A stretch of DNA of 9,933 nucleotides from JBKPDV01 sp046728075 (GCA_046728075.1 JBKPDV010000012.1:1-9933), one strand, 5' to 3'; counted from the first letter of the stretch, positions 1-6,690 are shown. Made by a program: numbers and translations. The notes: generated by a model from the letters alone, not told the origin.

Positions 1-1687
1 TCAGGTCCCAGTTCGCGGGCGGATGCGGAGAGATCAGAATGTTCTCCACATCCGACAGGCTGTAGTTCGTGCCGGTCTGCAGCTGACAACTCCCGGTGCA
101 GAACGGCGCCGGCGAGATCGACGGCTGCGGGTTCGCTGCCCAGTCCGTCGCCGAGAACGGGTTCGACGCGATCAGGTTCTGGTCCGGTGGACCGGCGCTC
201 GGCGTGAAGTTGTAACGCAGATGAACGAAGTAGCTGCCCTTGGTCGCCGGCGCCGGAACGGTCGCGGTTCCACCGCCGCCGCAGAACGACGCTCCCGGGC
301 AGGACACGAGCGAGGAGAAGGTGCCCGGCGTCGAGGTCGTCGTGATGCTGTAGTCGACGGACTTGAGCGTCGCGCCGGTCGCCTTCTGCATCTGGTTGGT
401 CACCGTCAGGCTCGCGTTGATCAACACCGGGTTGGGGGACGCCGCGAAGGCGGGGACCAGATCCACCTGATGGACGGTCCCCTCGACGGGAGCCGGGGTA
501 TAGCCGGCATAGGTCGCCTGCAGCGAGAAGGAGGTTGCGCTGGCCGGGACGGCGACGATCGCGCCCGACAGAACGACCGAGCCGGGATTGAACGTCCAGG
601 TGAACCCGGTCGGGTTGCCCTGGGTGGCGCTCGCGTCCGCGTTGCCGCCGGTCAGGACATTCAGGACTCCGCCAGAATATCCGGCGATCGCGACCTGCGG
701 CACGGCGACGCTGATCGCCGCGGACGTATAGGGGGTCGTCCCGTACTGGTTGGTCGCCTTCAGCGCAAAGCTGTAGCTCCCGGCGGCGCCGCCGACGCTC
801 GCGGAGCAGCCAGCGCCGGTCGTGACGTTTCCTCCAGAGGTCGGGTCACAGGGGAAATAGACCGAGAACGTCTCACCCGGCGTTGCCGGCGGAGTATCCC
901 GGTCGATGGTGAAGGTGGGCGCGACGTAGTTGAAGTCCCACTGAATCCTAGTCACCGGAGAGATCGCCGAAGAAGTGTCCTTGAGCGTCCAGATGTCGCC
1001 GAAATAGTTCGTCTTGTCGGTGCGTGTCGGGACGTTCGCGGAGAAGTTCGTTGCAGTCACGCCGGCGGTCGGCGGAGCGGTGGGATTGCCGCTCGCGTGC
1101 CAGACGAAATGCGTGGCGTCGGGGCAAGTCGGGCAGGTCGTGTCCACGGTGATCGTCCACGTTCTCCCCTGAGGATCGGCCGTCTGGGTCGAATCCCCGA
1201 TGTCCGAGCCGTCCCCCTGATATCCCCAGGTCCCCAGGCCGAACAAGAAGTAGGAGTGGGGACCCGCGTTGGCTCCCGAACAGCTGCCGGACTTCAACCC
1301 GCCCGCGCAATTGCCCGAGAGGTTTCGAACGAGCACGAGGCTTCCGTTCGTGTGAATGTCCGAGATTCCGTTGCAGTCGCCCGTCACGTAGATGTTGCTG
1401 TCGGAGGGGGGCCAGGGCGGGCACTTCGAGAGCGCCTGGACGTGGCCCGGAAACGGACTATTCGGATTCGTCACGTCGAGCCAAAAGAATCCGAAGTCCG
1501 ATTGAATCAGGACGTACGGTCCGTTGTACTTCGCCGTCCCAACCGTCAATCCGATGGGACCGGGCGCCGTGTAATGAACGTCCTGCGCCGACAGGACCGC
1601 CGGCAGTAAGACAAGCGAGAGAAGGAAACCGAGTTTCACGCCATGAAAGCCGGCGGCGAGACGGCGAAGTTGGATGAGAGAACGCAT
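1..1687 (-). CDS. Large secreted protein with PKD/Ig-like domains (C-terminal part beyond window)
   Basis: The frame is open on the minus strand from ATG at 1687-1685 to the window edge, giving 562 codons with no stop, so the gene is partial at its 3' end. A GGAGG (1699-1703) lies 11 nt before the ATG and supports this start. Residues 1-34 form a Sec signal peptide: RR near residue 8, a hydrophobic core around 19-31, and a likely cut after LSA before QDVHY, so the product is exported. Residues about 45-235 are aromatic- and Gly-rich with several Cys pairs (CPTCP near 185). Residues about 245-330 look like a PKD/Ig-like beta-sandwich (RIQWDF, then GSYSFALKATNQYG). A second similar domain spans about 340-400, and a CARDB-like stretch about 408-500 (VDLVPAFAASPNP, later GSYFVHLRYNF). 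No catalytic motif is visible; a surface adhesive or structural role is inferred. It lies downstream of, but is separated by a terminator from, another secreted-protein gene. I am confident of the coding call but not of the function. Confidence 0.85.
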   Translation of the reverse strand, partial: MRSLIQLRRLAAGFHGVKLGFLLSLVLLPAVLSAQDVHYTAPGPIGLTVGTAKYNGPYVLIQSDFGFFWLDVTNPNSPFPGHVQALSKCPPWPPSDSNIYVTGDCNGISDIHTNGSLVLVRNLSGNCAGGLKSGSCSGANAGPHSYFLFGLGTWGYQGDGSDIGDSTQTADPQGRTWTITVDTTCPTCPDATHFVWHASGNPTAPPTAGVTATNFSANVPTRTDKTNYFGDIWTLKDTSSAISPVTRIQWDFNYVAPTFTIDRDTPPATPGETFSVYFPCDPTSGGNVTTGAGCSASVGGAAGSYSFALKATNQYGTTPYTSAAISVAVPQVAIAGYSGGVLNVLTGGNADASATQGNPTGFTWTFNPGSVVLSGAIVAVPASATSFSLQATYAGYTPAPVEGTVHQVDLVPAFAASPNPVLINASLTVTNQMQKATGATLKSVDYSITTTSTPGTFSSLVSCPGASFCGGGGTATVPAPATKGSYFVHLRYNFTPSAGPPDQNLIASNPFSATDWAANPQPSISPAPFCTGSCQLQTGTNYSLSDVENILISPHPPANWDL

Positions 1688-1742
1688 TGGCGACAAGACC
1701 TCCGGGACTGCCCTATTCGGGTACATCATTGGGTTACCGATT

Positions 1743-1757
1743 TCCGGCCGGGCCGGA
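1743..1757. repeat. GC-rich perfect palindrome in the leader of the PKD-protein gene
   Basis: TCCGGCC-G-GGCCGGA is a 7-bp inverted repeat around one base, about 56 nt upstream of the start codon at 1687. In RNA it would fold as a 6-bp all-GC stem with a three-base loop. No T-run follows on either strand, so it is not a terminator. It could be an operator or a leader hairpin. I found no convincing promoter boxes between 1688 and 1871 to place it against. Confidence 0.4.
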
Positions 1758-1871
1758 TTTCACATTCCTGACTCCTTCGCTGAGAGGAATCTGAAATCGA
1801 GCCCCGGGCTAAGCGGATTCGGTCCCGTTTCCCTTGATTTGAGCGACCTTCCTCGAACTGCAAAGACAGAG

Positions 1872-1907
1872 AAAAAAAGTGGGCGGGACTCACGTCCCGC
1901 CCACTTT
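1872..1907 (-). terminator. Rho-independent terminator of the Cys-rich secreted protein gene
   Basis: A 14-bp perfect stem (1876-1889 paired with 1894-1907) encloses the loop TCAC. On the minus strand the stem is followed by a run of seven T (1878-1872, partly within the stem base). It begins 14 nt after the TAG stop at 1921-1923. It should uncouple the next gene (start 1687) from this transcript. Confidence 0.93.
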
Positions 1908-1920
1908 CCGGGAATCGAAA

Positions 1921-3441
1921 CTATGGGCCTGTGCCCACGATCGCCGGGATCACCGGGGCCGTCACGGTCACGCCGCCCGAAAGGGGCTGCGTGATGACGC
2001 TGAGCGGCTGGCAAGCCGTTGGATCGAGCTGATTCGCCTCGACACCGGCCGACAGGAACGCCACCGGGCCCTGGAAGTCGTACGTCACGTACGCCTGATC
2101 CAGGACGCCGCCGACCGGACCCGAGCCGTTGAAGAAGCTCATGGAGACCCAGCCAGCGGGCCAGTTCGGATGAGAGAAGGTCGTGATGGGAGTCCGCTGC
2201 GTCTCCAACGGGAAGTTGAACGTGGGCTGCGAGCACGGAGACGGGCAGACGCCCGAGGTGACCGTGTTCTCGTCTTCGTCGTAGAAGGTGAGTGTCACGG
2301 TCGGCTCTGAGGTATTGCACTTACCGACGGCGAAACCCGTCAGGTCAGCCAGACCGCCGCTGACAGAAGCCGGGACCGACGACCCGCGCCACACGTTGAA
2401 GAACGACGTGACACTCGGGGCGTTGTCGAACCAACGGGCCGCGTACTTGAGGCCCAGGGGCTCGCGCTGGTCGCCGCCGCCGCAGTCGAAAGCGTTCTGC
2501 GGGGGCGGGAAGATGTTCAAGCATCCAGCCGGATCGCCGAGAGGTTGCACATAACGGCGATAGAAGGTCCGGCGCCCGGGAGCCGCCGAAGAGATGGTCG
2601 TCGGCGCCGCGGTGACATCGGAGAGCGAGGCATCGGCCTCGATCGAGACCGCCGCGAAACCGATCGTGTTGAGTCCGGCCCCCGACGTGAAGATGTAGTC
2701 GCCCCAGAGGTTGTTCTCCATCCCGATCGCGTCGTTGGTGTAGTACGTGTTGTCGTTCGGGTTGGCGAGCGTGCAGTAGTTGACGTGATCGATCGTGATG
2801 TACCCGTGAATCGGGTTCGCGATCGTCGTGTTGGTTCCGCCGCAGATGTTGGAGTCCGGCGTCGTGTCGAGGGAGTCCAAGACCTGGAACAGGAACGCGG
2901 AAGCAAACGGCCCCGCCGGGTACTGCGCCGTAGCAAGCGCGTTGTCCAGCGGGTTGGCCGGACTCGTGGGCTTGGTGCGCAGGAAGCCGCCCGTCGCCGG
3001 GTAGACAACGGAGGACGCATTGCGCTGGCAGACGTCGCCAGTGATCGTGACCTGGTTGCTGTCCTTCACGTTGGAGACGTGCGATTGGTTGATCGGCGTC
3101 TGCGGCAGGTTGCCGCGAAGCACCGACGCAACCGAGAAGGACTGGATGTCAAAGCCGGTCAGCGCGATGTTGAAGTCGAGCACGAGCTCGGTCCGCTCGC
3201 TGAACACGCTGACGTGCGCGATCATCGGCGCCGCGGAGGCGTTTCCGATCGTCACCAGGGTGTCGAGCGAGCTCGCGCCTGTTCCGGCGATCGTTCCATC
3301 CGCGTTGAACGTGGCCTGGAAGTACGGGATCAGCAGCGTCGCTGACGGCCGATGGTCCTGCGTGCAGGTGATGGCGCTCGCGCTCGTCGCAACAGCGAAG
3401 AGGGCGGCCACCGCCAAACACGCTACTAGGGTTTTCTTCAT
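1921..3441 (-). CDS. Secreted Cys-rich protein of unknown function
   Basis: The frame encodes 506 residues. The start ATG (3441-3439) has GAGGAG (3448-3453) at an ideal 6-nt spacing. Residues 1-23 are a clear signal peptide (MKK, Ala/Val-rich core, ending ASA), so the mature protein begins near ITCTQD and is exported. Mature sequence opens with ATLLIPYFQ and continues with GNASAAPMIAHVSVFSE and LDFNIALTGFDIQSFSV. I associate this arrangement with uncharacterised exported proteins of Acidobacteriota, from memory. Ten Cys occur in the mature part (including CPSPC), which suggests disulfides in an extracytoplasmic location. There is no membrane anchor, sorting tail or enzyme motif, and composition is Gly/Thr/Ser/Asn-rich and beta-like. 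A long leader and a strong terminator suggest its own transcript, possibly well expressed. The function is unknown. Confidence 0.92.
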   Translation of the reverse strand: MKKTLVACLAVAALFAVATSASAITCTQDHRPSATLLIPYFQATFNADGTIAGTGASSLDTLVTIGNASAAPMIAHVSVFSERTELVLDFNIALTGFDIQSFSVASVLRGNLPQTPINQSHVSNVKDSNQVTITGDVCQRNASSVVYPATGGFLRTKPTSPANPLDNALATAQYPAGPFASAFLFQVLDSLDTTPDSNICGGTNTTIANPIHGYITIDHVNYCTLANPNDNTYYTNDAIGMENNLWGDYIFTSGAGLNTIGFAAVSIEADASLSDVTAAPTTISSAAPGRRTFYRRYVQPLGDPAGCLNIFPPPQNAFDCGGGDQREPLGLKYAARWFDNAPSVTSFFNVWRGSSVPASVSGGLADLTGFAVGKCNTSEPTVTLTFYDEDENTVTSGVCPSPCSQPTFNFPLETQRTPITTFSHPNWPAGWVSMSFFNGSGPVGGVLDQAYVTYDFQGPVAFLSAGVEANQLDPTACQPLSVITQPLSGGVTVTAPVIPAIVGTGP

Positions 3442-3457
3442 TGAGATCTCCTCGTTA

Positions 3458-3467
3458 CAGTTAACTG
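3458..3467. repeat. Palindrome CAGTTAACTG just upstream of a ribosome-binding site
   Basis: This perfect 10-bp palindrome lies 4 bp upstream of the GAGGAG site of the secreted Cys-rich protein gene, in its untranslated leader. It could be a small operator. A palindrome this short can also arise by chance, so regulatory meaning is unproven. Confidence 0.3.
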
Positions 3468-3624
3468 CGGAAAAAACACACGCTTGGTCTTCCTCCCTCG
3501 CGCGATCCCATCACCTCCCGTTATGACGTTCTTGCAAAACCGTGTATTCAAAGTTGGAGCCCAAATCGAGACTCCGGATATTAGCCGTCAGATCGGAGTT
3601 CTTGACCTCCCAAGAGTTGTAGCG

Positions 3625-3653
3625 ATATTCGGCCCTGCCGAGGGCGCTGTCAA
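3625..3653 (-). promoter_or_regulatory. Candidate promoter of the Cys-rich secreted protein gene
   Basis: A consensus -35 TTGACA is read on the minus strand at 3653-3648. After 17 bp follows a weak -10, GAATAT (3630-3625, 3 of 6 matches). The spacer contains the inverted repeat GCCCT-GCCG-AGGGC (3632-3645), a possible operator. Transcription from here would give a leader of about 175 nt before the ATG at 3441. The -35 is perfect; the -10 is poor, so the assignment is tentative. Confidence 0.35.
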
Positions 3654-3659
3654 GAGGAA

Positions 3660-3678
3660 AAAGCACATTTTATGCTTT
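3660..3678 (-). terminator. Weak candidate terminator after the VCBS lipoprotein gene
   Basis: On the minus strand AAAGCA-TAAAATG-TGCTTT forms a 6-bp stem with a 7-nt loop, followed by TTCC. It starts 33 nt after the TGA stop at 3712. The stem has only two GC pairs and the T-tract is short, so termination efficiency is doubtful. The candidate promoter for the next gene begins directly beyond it. Confidence 0.3.
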
Positions 3679-3711
3679 CCACTCATGAAACTCGAAGTAA
3701 CGCGGCCCGAA

Positions 3712-5325
3712 TCAATCACTTGGCCTGTTCAAATAGATACTCCACCCCCCACGGTCATCGGCGCGATACGAGACGGCGGTCTTCGACAACACAATGTCGA
3801 GCCTTCCGTCGCCGTCGAGATCGACCAATCGCACGCACTGCGGCGACGAATCGAGCACCGGCTCCTGATTCTCGGCGATCTCCGCGAAGGTGCCGTTGGG
3901 GCGCTGCAGGAAGATTCGAAGGCGATTGAGCTCGCTGTCGGGGAAGACGATGTCATCAAGGCCGTCGCCGTCCAGGTCCCCCATCGCGAGCGCGAACTGC
4001 GCGCTCTTTCCTTCTTTCTTTCGCCAGACCCGATGGCGAATCCATTTTCCCTGCTCGAGGCTGTAGAGCGTGATTCCGGTGGCTCGGGACGGCGGGGTGT
4101 TGTTGAACATGTAATAGGCATCGGCGAAGGCGGGCGCGCGCGACTTCCCGAAGGTGCCGGGCACGGTCGCGAAGTGGTAAGCGTAAATCTCGACTTCCGG
4201 AAAGCGGATCGGAGCGAAGGTGCCGTCGCCCAGATTCTTCCAGAGCAAGGTGAGCCCGCCAATCAAATGGCATCCCGTCAGGATGTCGGCCTTCCCGTCG
4301 CCATCGAAGTCCCAGGCGTGAAGAGAGTTCGAGTAGAAGGCGCCGGAAATGCCATCCCGCTTGTACTCCCAACCCTGCTTGCCTTTGTAGAGGAAGACGC
4401 GCACCTGATCCTGACTGGCCGAGTTATCCCCCAAGGTGTCGGTCGAGGCGATGATGTCGAGCTTTCCTTCGCCGCCAGCTTTCGCGAGCACGACAGCCTG
4501 CGAGGAGAAATCCTGCTTCGGAAGCCCCGTTCGCACGACCCGGAATGTTCCCTTCCCGTCCCCAAAGAGCGAGACCAGGCCGAATCCGTGCGAGGCCGAG
4601 ACGATATCGAGCTTGCCGTCTCCGTCGATGTCTCCGACAGCCACGGCTCCGTAGTCGGCGGAGAAACTCGGATCCGGCTTTCCGTTCTCGACGTACTGCA
4701 TCGGCCATCGGGAAAAGTGCCCCTTCCCGTCCCCGATCCATATGTAGAGACCTCCGGGTCCCAGTCGCGGCGGAGGGGAGACGATGTCCGGGATCCCGTC
4801 GCCATTCATGTCGGCGACCACGAACGAAGCGCGCCAGAGACCGTTGTCGGGCAATCCGCTCTGCGTCACGGCTTCCAGGCGCAGTCTTCCCGAGACGCGC
4901 GGAGGAGTCAGATCCTCGAAGTCCGAAGGGGAGGGACCGGCCGGAGTCGGAGTGCTTCCCGGAGGAGGGGGCGCCGGCGTGGGCGAGGGATGGAGCATCG
5001 CCTGGATCGCGTCCGCTTCCGCGTTCCGTTTGTAGCTGAAAACGTAGTAGTACTTGTCGTCTTCCTTGTAGAACTCGACTGGAGCAGAGATCAGCGGATT
5101 GCGAATGTGGCGGTCATCCACTCGGATGTACTGTTCTTTCGGGAATCTCTCGACGATGTGAACCTCGTCTTCCTCGACGATGTTGGGATTGGTCCGGGAG
5201 AGAGAATACGGGGTCGGGCTGGGAGGGACGGCCGTCGGGCTCGCCTTGGGCGACGAGCATCCGATCATTCCGGCCGAGAAAACTCCCAGACCACCGCCGA
5301 GAAGCCGCCAGAGTCTCTTTCTCAC
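3712..5325 (-). CDS. VCBS/FG-GAP repeat lipoprotein (integrin-like beta-propeller)
   Basis: The frame encodes 537 residues from the GTG at 5325-5323. I preferred this start to an ATG 12 codons upstream because AGGAGG lies 4 nt before the GTG and the GTG form begins VRKR before a hydrophobic core. The core ends FSAGMIGC, a lipoprotein signal with Cys23. Ser follows the Cys, which favours outer-membrane sorting. Residues about 24-41 and 112-135 are Pro/Thr/Ser linkers (PSPTP, STPTP). Residues about 160-537 carry repeated Ca2+-binding loops typical of FG-GAP/VCBS blades: DMNGDGIPD (~172), DIDGDGKLD (~232), a degenerate GGEGKLD (~284), DFDGDGKAD (~339), DLDGDGLDD (~450) and DLDGDGRLD (~502). Most are followed by hydrophobic strands and GDGKGxF-type turns. 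Known members are extracellular ligand-binding or adhesive scaffolds; no enzymatic residues are visible. The gene lies 124 bp downstream of a polysaccharide permease gene, which suggests a surface role, but function is inferred. Confidence 0.92.
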   Translation of the reverse strand: MRKRLWRLLGGGLGVFSAGMIGCSSPKASPTAVPPSPTPYSLSRTNPNIVEEDEVHIVERFPKEQYIRVDDRHIRNPLISAPVEFYKEDDKYYYVFSYKRNAEADAIQAMLHPSPTPAPPPPGSTPTPAGPSPSDFEDLTPPRVSGRLRLEAVTQSGLPDNGLWRASFVVADMNGDGIPDIVSPPPRLGPGGLYIWIGDGKGHFSRWPMQYVENGKPDPSFSADYGAVAVGDIDGDGKLDIVSASHGFGLVSLFGDGKGTFRVVRTGLPKQDFSSQAVVLAKAGGEGKLDIIASTDTLGDNSASQDQVRVFLYKGKQGWEYKRDGISGAFYSNSLHAWDFDGDGKADILTGCHLIGGLTLLWKNLGDGTFAPIRFPEVEIYAYHFATVPGTFGKSRAPAFADAYYMFNNTPPSRATGITLYSLEQGKWIRHRVWRKKEGKSAQFALAMGDLDGDGLDDIVFPDSELNRLRIFLQRPNGTFAEIAENQEPVLDSSPQCVRLVDLDGDGRLDIVLSKTAVSYRADDRGGWSIYLNRPSD

Positions 5326-5329
5326 AAAA

Positions 5330-5335
5330 CCTCCT
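5330..5335 (-). promoter_or_regulatory. Ribosome-binding site that selects the GTG start of the VCBS lipoprotein
   Basis: AGGAGG on the minus strand lies 4 nt before the GTG at 5325-5323. It overlaps the codons of the longer frame starting at 5361, for which I see no comparable site. This argues that the lipoprotein signal starts at VRKRLW rather than at the upstream ATG. Confidence 0.65.
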
Positions 5336-5400
5336 CGAGAGCTTGAACAACCAGAAGGCACAACTCAGAAGACAGAAGGGGAACGCTCGCCCGTAACGCG

Positions 5401-5413
5401 GCCGGAGCCCGGC
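5401..5413. repeat. Short GC hairpin between the permease and lipoprotein genes
   Basis: GCCGG-AGC-CCGGC is a 5-bp inverted repeat with a 3-nt loop in the 124-bp gap between the two minus-strand genes. No T-run follows on the minus strand, so it is not a clear terminator. I saw no strong promoter in this gap, so the two genes may be co-transcribed. Confidence 0.25.
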
Positions 5414-5449
5414 TTGTTCCGCTCGCGGCCCGGGCAGTGCTCCCCGCTT

Positions 5450-6238
5450 TCAAATCAAGTCAGCGAAATGGGGCCGGGCCCGGAGAAAAAGGGATCCGGC
5501 CAGCGCGGCCACCACACCGGACACGACGGTCAGATACAGGACGGAAGACGGCTCGGGCGCCACGTGAAGCGTGAACGCCCTTCGGTACCACTCGACGAGA
5601 TGCGCGAGCGGGTTGGCCGCGAGCATCCATTGGTAGCGCGCCGGGACGAGCGCGGCCGGATAAACGATCGGCGTCGCGTAGAAGACGACCGTCAGCAGAA
5701 TCGTGATCGCGTGCGCCGCGTCGCGCACGAAAGTGACGACCGTCGCGGCAAAGCAGCCGAGGCCGAAGGTGAGAAGAGTCTGGAGCAGCAGCGCGGGAAT
5801 CGCCAGGGCGGCCCAGGCGAGGGAGAAGTGGCCGAGCCAGACGAGATAGAGAATGAAGATGCCGAACGCGATGATCTGATTGACCACGGCCGCGGCAATC
5901 ACGGAAAGAAGGAGGGTCTCCAATGGGAACACCGTCTTCTTGACCATCGCGGCGTTGTCGATCAGGGCCGAGGCGGATCGGGAAACCCCCTCCTGAAAGG
6001 CCGTCCACGGCAGAAGACCGGGGAGGAGAAACTCGGGAAAGCTCGCGAACCCCTTTTCCACCGGCACCCGGAGGATCACCGAGAAGACCAGGGTGTAAAG
6101 CACCATCCAGAGAATCGGCTGACCGACGGCCCAGATCAGGCCGAGGCTGGAGCCGGCGTAACGGGTCCGGAGGTCCCGAATCACCATCTCCTTCAAAAGA
6201 AAGAGCCTGGAGGAGAGGAGGCTTTTCGTGCTTGACAT
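5450..6238 (-). CDS. ABC-2 type transporter permease, polysaccharide/O-antigen export (Wzm/TagG-like)
   Basis: The frame encodes 262 residues from the ATG at 6238-6236. The longer frame from 6256 is disfavoured because its ATG overlaps the TATAAT box of the likely promoter. The family is the inner-membrane channel subunit that exports lipid-linked polysaccharide or teichoic acid, using a separate ATPase. Family signatures visible: an amphipathic N-terminal helix with VIRDLRTRYAGSSLG (about 19-33); first membrane helix with IWAVGQPILWMVLYTLVFS; VKKTVFPLE (about 99-107); FYATPIVYP (about 186-194); and NPLAHLVEWYRRAF (about 209-222). Six hydrophobic segments lie near 32-56, 66-84, 107-132, 140-164, 179-194 and 232-252. 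Total length is normal for the family. No ATP-binding subunit lies in the window, although these normally sit beside the permease; the downstream neighbour is a lipoprotein gene. The substrate cannot be told. Confidence 0.92.
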   Translation of the reverse strand: MSSTKSLLSSRLFLLKEMVIRDLRTRYAGSSLGLIWAVGQPILWMVLYTLVFSVILRVPVEKGFASFPEFLLPGLLPWTAFQEGVSRSASALIDNAAMVKKTVFPLETLLLSVIAAAVVNQIIAFGIFILYLVWLGHFSLAWAALAIPALLLQTLLTFGLGCFAATVVTFVRDAAHAITILLTVVFYATPIVYPAALVPARYQWMLAANPLAHLVEWYRRAFTLHVAPEPSSVLYLTVVSGVVAALAGSLFLRARPHFADLI

Positions 6239-6262
6239 GCTGCGAAGGAGGCGCATTATAGT
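6232..6262 (+). promoter_or_regulatory. Candidate promoter of the XRE regulator gene
   Basis: The plus strand shows a perfect -35 TTGACA (6232-6237) and TATAGT (6257-6262, 5 of 6) 19 bp downstream; ATTATA at 6255 gives a 17-bp alternative. The predicted start of transcription is near 6269, leaving a leader of about 30 nt. The -35 overlaps the start codon of the divergent permease gene. The AT core 6255-6262 is used by both strands. Confidence 0.55.
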
Positions 6263-6282
6263 CGTGCGTTCCTATGACGCAA
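6255..6282 (-). promoter_or_regulatory. Candidate promoter of the ABC-2 permease gene
   Basis: The minus strand shows a consensus -10 TATAAT (6260-6255) and, 16 bp upstream, TTGCGT (6282-6277, 3 of 6). Transcription would begin near 6248, about 10 nt before the ATG at 6238. That makes a very short leader with no Shine-Dalgarno. The -10 coincides with that of the divergent XRE promoter. Confidence 0.6.
6265..6281. promoter_or_regulatory. Candidate shared operator (17-bp inverted repeat)
   Basis: TGCGT-N7-ACGCA lies just downstream of the XRE gene's -10 box. Its right half-site coincides with the -35 of the permease promoter. A dimeric repressor here could block both promoters. XRE-family proteins commonly autoregulate through inverted repeats near their own start; that this protein binds this site is inference. 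Five-base half-sites can occur by chance. Confidence 0.4.
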
Positions 6283-6299
6283 TAGCATTTCCTCTATCC

Positions 6300-6683
6300 A
6301 TGTCGTCCTCCCAATCGCCCCGTAAGGTCCATCTCGTGGGCTCCCGCATTCGGGAGCTTCGCAAGGGGCGGCGCCTCACCCAGACCGAGTTGTCCGAGAT
6401 GATCGGAGTCGCGCAGTCGGATCTTTCGCGCATGGAGCAGGGCGAGTACAAGGTCGGCCTGGACACTCTTTTCAAGATCCTCCAGGTTTTCGACCTGAAG
6501 ATGGCGGAGTTCTTCGGCGAGACAGAGAGTCCCACGACCCCGGAGGCCCGCAGCCTGGTCGCCGATTTTCAGACGCTCTCGGAAGAGGCCCAGCGCGAGG
6601 TCCGTGATTTCGTCCGCTTCAAGAAGCTGCAGGAGCAGCCCGAAGACTCGATGCCAGAGGGTCCGGAAGACGAAAAGGCTTGA
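6300..6683 (+). CDS. XRE/Cro-CI family helix-turn-helix transcriptional regulator
   Basis: The frame encodes 127 residues from the ATG at 6300. A longer frame from 6228 exists, but it would read through the promoter and adds a tail unlike the family. Residues about 14-71 form a complete HTH_3 domain: VGSRIRELRKGRRLTQTEL, then SEMIGVAQSDLSRMEQGEY with the recognition helix near 37-46, then LDTLFKILQVFDLKMAEFF. Residues about 94-112 (SEEAQREVRDFVRFKKLQEQ) form a charged helix that could dimerise or contact a partner; the tail is acidic. There is no ligand or peptidase domain. No clear Shine-Dalgarno precedes the ATG. A TPR-protein gene starts 43 nt after the stop. Likely a cytoplasmic DNA-binding repressor of its own and possibly the divergent permease gene; the targets are inferred. 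Confidence 0.9.
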   Translation: MSSSQSPRKVHLVGSRIRELRKGRRLTQTELSEMIGVAQSDLSRMEQGEYKVGLDTLFKILQVFDLKMAEFFGETESPTTPEARSLVADFQTLSEEAQREVRDFVRFKKLQEQPEDSMPEGPEDEKA

Positions 6684-6690
6684 TCTCGTG

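Noticed and set aside
23..1609. Plus-strand open frame of 528 codons
   Set aside because: Antisense to the signal-peptide-bearing minus-strand gene 1687-1. Its translation is Arg/Gly-rich without domains, as expected from GC-rich codon bias on the opposite strand.
1688..1871. Possible c-di-GMP or other riboswitch in the leader of the PKD protein gene
   Set aside because: Some GGTAACC-like and hairpin elements are present, but the conserved core motifs of known riboswitch classes are not found in the right order.
2545..3345. Plus-strand open frame of 266 codons
   Set aside because: Lies opposite the Cys-rich secreted protein. The translation is Arg/Val/Asp-rich low complexity.
3461..3511. 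16-residue leader peptide frame upstream of the Cys-rich gene (minus strand, begins MGSREGG)
   Set aside because: A GGGAGG is present but only about 2 nt from the ATG, and the peptide has no attenuator-like residue run. Chance is the simpler explanation.
3484..5346. Plus-strand open frame of 620 codons
   Set aside because: Antisense to the VCBS lipoprotein, whose repeated DxDGDG motifs prove the coding strand. The plus translation has no recognisable domain or signal.
5180..6235. Plus-strand open frame of 351 codons
   Set aside because: Spans the intergenic gap and the antisense of two genes. It is highly charged with no domain, and the permease family signatures lie on the other strand.
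6228..6299. N-terminal extension of the XRE regulator
   Set aside because: It would read through the promoter boxes, and the extra residues (Arg/Ile-rich) do not belong to the HTH family. The start at 6300 is preferred.
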